Shown piece by piece: positions 1-4,533 of a stretch of 7,187 nt of DNA. A program made the position numbers and the translations under genes. This DNA is from Peptostreptococcaceae bacterium. GTDB lineage: Bacteria; Bacillota_A; Clostridia; Peptostreptococcales; Acidaminobacteraceae. Positions within the stretch are counted from its first letter, which is position 1; each line of letters opens with the position of its first letter. Below the pieces are notes generated by a model, which worked only from the letters and a program-made list of their open reading frames with translations, searched no databases and was not told where the DNA came from. The stretch spans positions 1-7,187 of the forward strand of contig JABXKX010000604.1 of the NCBI GenBank assembly GCA_013619035.1, written 5' to 3'.

Positions 1-453
1 GCAGTACATTTATCACCATTAAGAGAACGACCTCAGGATATTAAGTTACTGGCTATTAAATTTTTGGAAGATTTGAAAATTGTATATGGAAATAAACAAT
101 TAACAATGCCAGATCATATACTTGAAATGCTTTGCAATTACCACTGGGAAGGTAATATTAGAGAGCTTAAAAACATTATTGAGAGAATGGTTATCCTTTC
201 AAATAACAATGGATTAGTCGAAATATCGGATGAATTTTTACCTGATGTTATAAGAAATATGGCTATTAGAATGAAAGTAGGCCCCTCTTATTCACTAACA
301 GACTTATTGGAGAAGACTGAGAAAGAAGCAATATTAGAAGCTTTATCTCAATCAAAGTCTAAAGCTGATGCTGCCAAACTCTTAAAAATACCTAGAAGTA
401 CACTATATTTTAAGATGGACAAATACGGCATCAAACGTGCGTCAGAAAATTGA
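1..453 (+). CDS. Sigma-54-dependent transcriptional activator, C-terminal fragment (5' end outside window)
   Basis: The reading frame is open from the first base and ends at TGA 451-453, leaving 150 visible codons. The first residues (HLSPLRERPQDIKLLA) match the end of the AAA+ ATPase domain of sigma-54 enhancer-binding proteins. WEGNIRELKNIIERM at fragment residues 49-63 is the conserved 'WPGNVREL' sensor II segment. About residues 105-147 (EKEAILEALSQSKSKADAAK, then LLKIPRSTLYFKMDKYGIKR) form a Fis-type helix-turn-helix that binds DNA. The GAFTGA loop and any sensory domain lie upstream and are not visible, so the ligand is unknown. Proteins of this family hydrolyse ATP to open sigma-54 promoters from distant sites. 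A -24/-12 promoter and matching dyads lie immediately downstream, so the next operon is the likely target. The TTG at 64 is an internal codon, not the start. Confidence 0.95.
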   Translation, partial: AVHLSPLRERPQDIKLLAIKFLEDLKIVYGNKQLTMPDHILEMLCNYHWEGNIRELKNIIERMVILSNNNGLVEISDEFLPDVIRNMAIRMKVGPSYSLTDLLEKTEKEAILEALSQSKSKADAAKLLKIPRSTLYFKMDKYGIKRASEN

Positions 454-456
454 CGC
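439..456 (+). promoter_or_regulatory. Putative activator-binding dyad 1 (UAS)
   Basis: GCGTCA-GAAAAT-TGACGC has perfect 6-bp inverted arms around a 6-bp spacer. It overlaps the last codons and the stop codon of the activator gene. The same 18-bp pattern recurs twice before the sigma-54 promoter. The size and symmetry suit a dimeric Fis-type helix-turn-helix protein. The centre lies about 230 bp upstream of the predicted transcription start, a usual distance for an upstream activating site. Binding by the neighbouring activator is inferred. Confidence 0.65.
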
Positions 457-473
457 GGCGTCAATTTTCTGAC
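441..473. repeat. Perfect 33-bp palindrome spanning the activator stop codon
   Basis: Two 16-base arms are exact reverse complements around a single central G at 457. The palindrome arises because dyads 1 and 2 face each other. In RNA it would fold into a stable hairpin (about 14 pairs with a 5-base loop) covering the stop codon. It is followed by an A-run rather than a T-run, so it does not look like a terminator for the + strand. It may also protect the 3' end of the activator mRNA. Confidence 0.85.
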
Positions 474-475
474 AG
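458..475 (-). promoter_or_regulatory. Putative activator-binding dyad 2 (UAS), inverted
   Basis: Read on the minus strand this is CTGTCAGAAAATTGACGC, which matches dyad 1 at all but the first two bases. It lies back to back with dyad 1, centres 19 bp apart (about two helical turns), so two activator dimers could sit on the same DNA face. The arms are 4 of 6 symmetric on the outer side. The role is inferred from the repeat and its context. Confidence 0.6.
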
Positions 476-510
476 GCGCAAAAAAAACGCTAAATTATAC
501 TCAAGATTTA

Positions 511-528
511 GAAAAGTCAGAAAAGTCG
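511..528. repeat. Short tandem repeat of 9 bp
   Basis: GAAAAGTCA is followed directly by GAAAAGTCG, two copies differing at the last base. Both contain the GTC(A)G core seen in the activator dyads, but without the symmetric second arm. They may be degenerate half-sites in the AT-rich DNA between the dyads and the promoter, or chance. Confidence 0.4.
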
Positions 529-594
529 CTAATTTCAATTTGATTAGAATGGGTACAAAATTAGTCTAGAATCGTTGAAAAATATTATCGTTTA

Positions 595-626
595 GACGTG
601 TCAGAATACTGACGCGTCTTTTTTTT
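595..626 (+). terminator. Rho-independent terminator of the activator gene
   Basis: The arms GACGTGTCAG (595-604) and CTGACGCGTC (609-618) pair over 10 bases with one G-U, around the loop AATA. Eight T residues follow at 619-626. This would end transcripts from the activator gene before the sigma-54 promoter and isolate the downstream operon. The hairpin coincides with dyad 3. Confidence 0.85.
598..615 (+). promoter_or_regulatory. Putative activator-binding dyad 3 (UAS)
   Basis: GTGTCA-GAATAC-TGACGC matches the consensus GYGTCAGAAWAYTGACGC shared by the other two dyads, with 5 of 6 arm pairs symmetric. Its centre is about 73 bp upstream of the predicted sigma-54 start, closer than usual for looping but within the known range. 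It sits inside the terminator hairpin at 595-626. Confidence 0.55.
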
Positions 627-653
627 ATATCTGCTTATTTACCCATTTTAACT

Positions 654-670
654 TGGCATGATATATGCAT
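654..670 (+). promoter_or_regulatory. Sigma-54 (-24/-12) promoter of the amine dehydrogenase operon
   Basis: TGGCATG at 654-660, a 4-base spacer, then ATGCA at 665-669 fits the consensus TGGCAC(G)-N4-TTGCA. The invariant GG (655-656) and GC (667-668) have the required spacing. The predicted start of transcription is near 680, ahead of a G-rich ribosome binding site (690-699) and the ATG at 704. The activator gene upstream and the dyads make the assignment consistent. Confidence 0.85.
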
Positions 671-703
671 TATATATAAGAAAAAATATGGGGGGAAAGA
701 TCT

Positions 704-1009
704 ATGAGAATACAAAAACATCCAGTTTTGGATTTTAAAAAAGGAAAGGAAGTTGAATTTACTTGTAATGGTAAAACCATTATGGGATACGAAGGCGAAA
801 CCATAGCAGCTGCACTTCATGCAGCTGGTGTGAAAGTGCTAAGTCACAGCAGTGAAAATCATAGACCAAGAGGGTTTTATTGTGCAATCGGCAATTGTTC
901 TTCTTGTTTAATGGAAGTTGATGGCATGGCAAATGTTAGAATTTGTACAGAACCGTTGAAAGCGGGCATGGTTGTATTATCTCAAAGTGGTAAGGGGGAA
1001 ATTCGATGA
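704..1009 (+). CDS. [2Fe-2S] ferredoxin-like subunit of a multi-subunit amine/amino-acid dehydrogenase
   Basis: This 101-residue cytoplasmic protein has the fold of the Fer2_4 family, also found as HcnA and as the N-terminal part of SoxA (sarcosine oxidase alpha). The cluster ligands are C60, C65, C68 and C81 in YCAIGNCSSCLMEVDG...RICTEP. The N-terminal part (VEFTCNGKTIMGYEGETIAAAL) is the typical beta-grasp entry of this family. Its role is to pass electrons between the flavin subunits and other carriers. The ATG at 704 follows GGGGGGAAAG at a suitable distance. The gene is first in the sigma-54 operon, and its stop codon overlaps the next start (ATGA), which suggests translational coupling and a fixed stoichiometry. 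Its length is normal for a stand-alone HcnA-type subunit. Confidence 0.9.
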   Translation: MRIQKHPVLDFKKGKEVEFTCNGKTIMGYEGETIAAALHAAGVKVLSHSSENHRPRGFYCAIGNCSSCLMEVDGMANVRICTEPLKAGMVVLSQSGKGEIR

Positions 1010-2082
1010 AGCATGTGGAAGTATTTGTTGTAGGAGGCGGACCAGCAGGATTGTGTGCAGCAATATCTGCAGCTGAGTCGGGTGCCGATGTTATTGTTGC
1101 TGAAAGAAGTTCAATCTTAGGTGGCCAGTTGATCAAACAGACTCATATGTTTTTCGGTTCAGAAAAACAATATGCTGGCACTAGAGGTATTGATATAACA
1201 GACATTTTAATTGATAAATTAAATGAAATGGAAAATGTGGAAATATTAAAAGATACAACTGTATTATCTGTATATGAAGATGGTGTTATTTCAATAGAAG
1301 AAAACGGTATTTATAAAAAAATAAAACCAGAACGTATTATTATTGCTACGGGTGCTTCTGAAAAATCATTAGCATTTCCCAATAACGATATGCCGGGGAT
1401 CTACGGTGCTGGAGCAGTACAAACTCTTATGAATATTCATGGTGTAAGACCAGGGCAGAATGTTTTAATGGTTGGAGCAGGTAATATTGGATTGATTGTA
1501 TCTTATCAGTTGATGCAAGCAGGCGTTAATGTTAAAGCGATTTTAGATGCGTCTCCAACGATTGGAGGGTATTTGGTACATGCCTCAAAAATCAGACGTA
1601 TGGGTGTACCAATTTTAACAAGACATACTGTAAAAAGAGCTGATGGAGCAGAATCGTTAGAAAAAGCAACCATTGTTGAACTCGATGAGAAGTGGCAAGA
1701 AATTCCTGGTTCTGAACAAGAGTTAGATGTTGATGTGATGTGTGTATCAATCGGTTTATCACCCTTATCAGAACTGTTATTCCAATCGGGGTGTGACATG
1801 GCATATATAAGAGAGTTTGGGGGATATGTACCTCTTAGAACCATCAATTTAAAAACCTCTCAAGATCATATATACATTGCTGGTGATGTTGGTGGTATAG
1901 AAGAAGCCAGTAGTGCGATGGTAGAAGGTCATATTGCTGGATTAGCCGTAGCAAAGAGTATTGATAAAATTCATGAAAACTATGATTTACTTTATAAAGA
2001 TTATCATGAACAACTCGCATCACTTCGAGCTGGACATGCAGGGGATCATATAAGATCCGGTTTAGATAAAGCGACTATATAG
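1006..2082 (+). CDS. FAD/NAD(P)-binding oxidoreductase subunit (HcnB / OoxA / proline dehydrogenase alpha-like)
   Basis: This 358-residue flavoprotein has two dinucleotide-binding Rossmann motifs: an FAD site at G10-G-G12-P-A-G15 and a second at G157-A-G159-N-I-G162. A C-terminal FAD motif, YIAGDVGG, is at 290-297. SILGGQLIKQTHMFFGS after the first motif is typical of HcnB, opine oxidase subunit A and the archaeal dye-linked proline dehydrogenase alpha subunit. In several relatives a C-terminal BFD-like [2Fe-2S] domain is fused to this protein. Here the chain ends after the flavin fold and the BFD module is encoded separately at 2578. It probably carries electrons from the DAO subunit toward the iron-sulfur proteins. 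Whether it uses NAD is not clear. Its start overlaps the previous stop by four bases, with AAGGGGG at 992-997 as ribosome binding site. Confidence 0.9.
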   Translation: MKHVEVFVVGGGPAGLCAAISAAESGADVIVAERSSILGGQLIKQTHMFFGSEKQYAGTRGIDITDILIDKLNEMENVEILKDTTVLSVYEDGVISIEENGIYKKIKPERIIIATGASEKSLAFPNNDMPGIYGAGAVQTLMNIHGVRPGQNVLMVGAGNIGLIVSYQLMQAGVNVKAILDASPTIGGYLVHASKIRRMGVPILTRHTVKRADGAESLEKATIVELDEKWQEIPGSEQELDVDVMCVSIGLSPLSELLFQSGCDMAYIREFGGYVPLRTINLKTSQDHIYIAGDVGGIEEASSAMVEGHIAGLAVAKSIDKIHENYDLLYKDYHEQLASLRAGHAGDHIRSGLDKATI

Positions 2083-2090
2083 GAGGGCGT

Positions 2091-2588
2091 ATGTTAGAAA
2101 AAACAGGTATAGCATCTGAAGAACAAATAGCAAGTAGTTTTCCTTCTATGGAAAGATTAGAAAAAGGACCTGTGGCTGTCATCGAGTGTTTTCAACGCAT
2201 TCCATGCAATCCATGTGCAACATCGTGTAAACGAGGTGCGATAGTTCCCTTTGTAGATTTAAATGATTTACCAAACTTAAATCATCAGAAGTGTAATGGT
2301 TGTTCATTATGTGTATTTAATTGTCCTGGTTTGGCAATTATGGTTGTGGATTATACTTATTCAGAGACACAGGTAAGTTTTAAAATTCCATATGAGTTTT
2401 TACCACTACCAATAGAAGGTTCTGTTGTAATTGGTCTTGATAGAAATGGTGATGAGATTTGTGACTGTGATGTTTTAAAAGTAATGAACTCAAAGGTAAT
2501 GGATAGAACACCACTTGTGACAGTGGCAGTCGATAAGAAACATCTTATGACATTTAGAAATATAAAGGTGGTGCAAGATGGAAGATAA
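2091..2588 (+). CDS. Two-cluster [4Fe-4S] ferredoxin-like electron-transfer subunit
   Basis: This 165-residue protein has eight cysteines in its N-terminal half: C33, C39, C42, C46, then C68, C71, C74, C78 (CNGCSLCVFNCPG). The second set is a classical CxxCxxCxxxCP motif. The first (ECFQRIPCNPCATSC) is spaced unusually but is in the right order for a second cluster. Residues 88-165 form an extension with no motif I recognise, including a CDC at 124-126. The protein is probably the outlet from the flavin subunits to soluble ferredoxin, like the small iron-sulfur subunit of archaeal proline dehydrogenase. AGGAGGG at 2081-2087 overlaps the previous stop codon and fixes the ATG at 2091. The gene overlaps the next one by 11 bases. 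Confidence 0.85.
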   Translation: MLEKTGIASEEQIASSFPSMERLEKGPVAVIECFQRIPCNPCATSCKRGAIVPFVDLNDLPNLNHQKCNGCSLCVFNCPGLAIMVVDYTYSETQVSFKIPYEFLPLPIEGSVVIGLDRNGDEICDCDVLKVMNSKVMDRTPLVTVAVDKKHLMTFRNIKVVQDGR

Positions 2589-2859
2589 AACAATAGTGTG
2601 TAGGTGTTCTGATGTAACGATAGAAGAAATCAGAGAAGCCATAAAAAAGGGTTATACAACTTTTGATGAATTAAAACGTGTTTTAAGAACTGGTATGGGG
2701 CCGTGTCAAGGTAGAACTTGTATGCCTATTATCTTAAGAGAACTATCAATTATGACAGGTGTACCTATTGAAGAATTAACCCCAGGTAGAAATCGTCCAC
2801 CGGTGAACGCAATTAGTTTGGGTGCCATAGCAGATCAAGAGGAGGAAGACGATGAATAA
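2578..2859 (+). CDS. BFD-like [2Fe-2S] subunit
   Basis: This 93-residue protein matches the Fer2_BFD fold. It has C8-R-C10 near the start and C43-Q-G-R-T-C48 after a helix (EEIREAIKKGYTTFDELKRV), giving the four ligands of a [2Fe-2S] cluster. The PxNAISLGAIA tail after residue 75 resembles the end of BFD domains in dehydrogenases of this type. In HcnB, OoxA and SoxA-like proteins this module is commonly part of a larger chain. Here it is free-standing, next to the flavoprotein it would normally be fused to. It overlaps the upstream gene by 11 bases and the downstream gene by 8, so translation is probably coupled across all three. The acidic end (QEEEDDE) carries the ribosome binding site of the next gene. 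Confidence 0.9.
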   Translation: MEDKTIVCRCSDVTIEEIREAIKKGYTTFDELKRVLRTGMGPCQGRTCMPIILRELSIMTGVPIEELTPGRNRPPVNAISLGAIADQEEEDDE

Positions 2860-4000
2860 GAAAGCTGATATCGTAATAATCGGGGGTGGTATTTCAGGTG
2901 CTGCCATTGCTTATAATCTTGCTAAAAAAGGCATGAAGAACATTGTAGTTGTAGAGAAAAAATTTATCGCAAGTGGCGCAACCGGTGCATGTGGTGCGGG
3001 TATCCGTCAACAATGGGGTACTGAGATGAACTGCAAGATTGCTAAAATGTCATGTGATTTTTTTGAAACAGCCAATGAAGTTTTGGAGTATGATGGCGAT
3101 ATTGAATTTGAACAAGGTGGCTACCTATTATTGGCTTCTTCTGAAAAAGAAAAAGAACAATTTAGAAAGAATATTGAGCTACAAAATTCTCTTGGTATTC
3201 ATTCTAAAGAATTAACTTTAGAGGAAGCAAAGGAGATTGTACCAATTTTAAATACGGAAGATTATGTAAGTGCAGCTTTCTATGATAAAGATGGTCATTT
3301 AAATCCATTCCATACAACATTAGCATTTTCTACTGCTGCAGAGCGTTTAGGTGTTGAGTTCATGAAATATACTGAAGTAACTGATATTGTTGTTGAAGAT
3401 GGAAAGATACAAAGTGTAGTAACAGATAAAGGCATAATTGAAACACATAAAGTTGTTAATGCTGCTGGCGGAGATTCTCAGCATGTTGCAAAAATGGCTG
3501 GTGTTGATATTCCAGTTTATTCTGAAAGACATCAAATTTTAGTGACTGAGCCTGTGGATCCAATTTTATCAACGATGGTCATGTCTTTTACAGGTAATTA
3601 TTATTGTCAACAAGTACCCCACGGCGGTATTGTGATGGGACGTGGAGATGCTGACGAACCTAGAGACGGTAATATTAATTCAGGATGGCATTTTCTAGAT
3701 AAAATGGCAAAGACAATTACTAAATTATTACCTCCTTTAAAGAAAGCAATGGTTATAAGACAATGGGCTGGTCTATATAATTTAACCCCTGATAGACAAC
3801 CTATCCTTGGACCGGTTTATGAAGTCGAAGGTTTGTATTTAGCGGTTGGATTCTCCGGACATGGATTTATGTTTGGACCTGCAACAGGTATTTTAATGGC
3901 AGAAATGATTATGGGTGAAGAGACATCAATTGATATCAGTGCATTAAACCTTTATAGATTTGAAAAAGGTGAATTGGTATTTGAACCATCTGTTGTATAA
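2852..4000 (+). CDS. DAO-family FAD-dependent amine/amino-acid dehydrogenase, catalytic subunit (HcnC / OoxB-like)
   Basis: This 382-residue flavoprotein of the D-amino-acid oxidase superfamily (HcnC, opine oxidase subunit B, SoxB, glycine oxidase, proline dehydrogenase beta) begins with the FAD site G11-G-G13-I-S-G16. An E of the adenine ribose site follows in VVVEKKFIASGATGACG, and then GIRQQWG. The C-terminal part has RQPILGP and the FAD-contacting GFSGHGFMFGP (333-343). It probably oxidises a C-N bond of an amino acid or N-substituted amino acid to an imine, which hydrolyses to a carbonyl and an amine. The substrate cannot be set from motifs; glycine, sarcosine, proline, hydroxyproline and opines are all used in the family. 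AGAGGAGG at 2838-2845 supports the ATG at 2852. It is the last gene of the sigma-54 operon. Normal length, no defect seen. Confidence 0.9.
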   Translation: MNKKADIVIIGGGISGAAIAYNLAKKGMKNIVVVEKKFIASGATGACGAGIRQQWGTEMNCKIAKMSCDFFETANEVLEYDGDIEFEQGGYLLLASSEKEKEQFRKNIELQNSLGIHSKELTLEEAKEIVPILNTEDYVSAAFYDKDGHLNPFHTTLAFSTAAERLGVEFMKYTEVTDIVVEDGKIQSVVTDKGIIETHKVVNAAGGDSQHVAKMAGVDIPVYSERHQILVTEPVDPILSTMVMSFTGNYYCQQVPHGGIVMGRGDADEPRDGNINSGWHFLDKMAKTITKLLPPLKKAMVIRQWAGLYNLTPDRQPILGPVYEVEGLYLAVGFSGHGFMFGPATGILMAEMIMGEETSIDISALNLYRFEKGELVFEPSVV

Positions 4001-4149
4001 AAAAGCGATGCATGTTATAGTATAACTGTAATTTTGGTAATTTGTTTTACATTCACTATAATTCGGAATGTTGAAAAAATTATGTAATAGTCTATAATAA
4101 GATTATAAGGAATTGACTCAGTAAGTTGATATTTAATAGGAGGGAACAA
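4001..4149 (+). promoter_or_regulatory. Intergenic control region with candidate sigma-A promoters
   Basis: Two candidate promoters are visible. One is TTGGTA (4034-4039), a 17-base spacer and TATAAT (4057-4062). The second is TTGAAA (4071-4076), a 16-base spacer and TATAAT (4093-4098). The second is closer to the gene and would start near 4105. A 13-bp inverted repeat, GTTATAGTATAAC, lies at 4014-4026 and may be an operator. There is no hairpin with a T-run, so read-through from the upstream operon is possible. No sigma-54 motif is seen here. This suggests the aldehyde oxidoreductase genes are expressed from their own promoter as well as possibly by read-through. Confidence 0.55.
4138..4144 (+). 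promoter_or_regulatory. Ribosome binding site that sets a TTG start at 4150
   Basis: AGGAGGG is followed by a 5-base spacer and TTG at 4150. This site lies inside the frame that an upstream TTG (4126) would open, so the upstream TTG is unlikely to be used. There is no in-frame ATG before the first cluster motif. Confidence 0.75.
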
Positions 4150-4524
4150 TTGAAAGTACTTAAAGTTGCAATTGAAAAATGCATAAGTTGTGGTGCTTGT
4201 GAAGAAAAATGCTCTACATTGTTTAAGAAAGAGAATGATAGAGAGAAATCATGTATTCAGATAAACCCTAAAAACGGTGGTAGAGTTATTAATGTCTGTA
4301 ACCAATGTGGACGTTGTATAGATGTCTGTCCAGCAGAAGCGCTTAAAAGAGATGCTTCAGGTATTGTTAGATTAGATGCAAAACGATGTGTTGGTTGTTT
4401 AATTTGTGTAGGATTTTGTCCAACGGGTGCCATGAGACAACATGATGATTATTTAGTACCTTTTAAATGCATTTCATGTGGTCAATGTGTAAACGTCTGT
4501 GAGCAAGGTGCATTAGTATTATAG
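4150..4524 (+). CDS. AorA-like polyferredoxin, four [4Fe-4S] motifs, electron-transfer subunit of the AOR
   Basis: With the TTG start the protein has 124 residues and four CxxCxxCxxxC motifs: C11-C14-C17-C21, C50-C53-C56-C60, C80-C83-C86-C90 and C107-C110-C113-C117. C35 is extra. The whole chain is therefore two tandem two-cluster ferredoxin units with room for four [4Fe-4S] clusters. It has no signal peptide or membrane segment. A small iron-sulfur protein of this layout precedes the large subunit in AorABC-type aldehyde oxidoreductases (Aromatoleum), where AorA carries electrons and can stack into a wire. That role is inferred here from cluster count and position. Spacing to the AOR gene is 9 bases, with its ribosome binding site overlapping this gene's stop codon. 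No AorC-like NAD subunit follows. Confidence 0.85.
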   Translation: MKVLKVAIEKCISCGACEEKCSTLFKKENDREKSCIQINPKNGGRVINVCNQCGRCIDVCPAEALKRDASGIVRLDAKRCVGCLICVGFCPTGAMRQHDDYLVPFKCISCGQCVNVCEQGALVL

Positions 4525-4533
4525 GAGGGCAAA

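Noticed and set aside
64..66. TTG as the start of a small stand-alone DNA-binding protein
   Set aside because: The frame is open upstream and encodes conserved AAA+ residues, so this is the end of a longer activator.
441..473. Hairpin as a rho-independent terminator of the activator gene
   Set aside because: It is followed by an A-run, not a T-run, and a far better terminator lies at 595-626.
635..820. Minus-strand open frame of 61 codons across the promoter and the first operon gene
   Set aside because: It overlaps a well-supported [2Fe-2S] gene and the sigma-54 promoter, and its protein has no recognisable motif.
936..1136. Minus-strand open frame opposite the flavoprotein start
   Set aside because: It is a shadow of the coding frame; the + strand has clear family motifs here.
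1506..1847. Two minus-strand open frames (113 and 70 codons) opposite the flavoprotein
   Set aside because: No ribosome site or motif, and they lie entirely within a conserved gene on the other strand.
2357..2593. Minus-strand open frame opposite the ferredoxin-like gene
   Set aside because: Shadow of the + strand gene with no independent support.
3347..3535. Minus-strand open frame opposite the DAO gene
   Set aside because: Shadow of the + strand gene with no independent support.
4014..4026. Inverted repeat as a terminator after the DAO gene
   Set aside because: The 6-bp AT-rich arms with a 1-base centre are too weak and no T-run follows.
4126..4128. TTG as the start of the polyferredoxin
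   Set aside because: The only good ribosome binding site (4138-4144) lies downstream of it and serves the TTG at 4150.
4001..4149. Riboswitch (for example a glycine type) ahead of the AOR operon
   Set aside because: The gap is short and AT-rich, with no paired, GC-containing aptamer-like structure that I can see.
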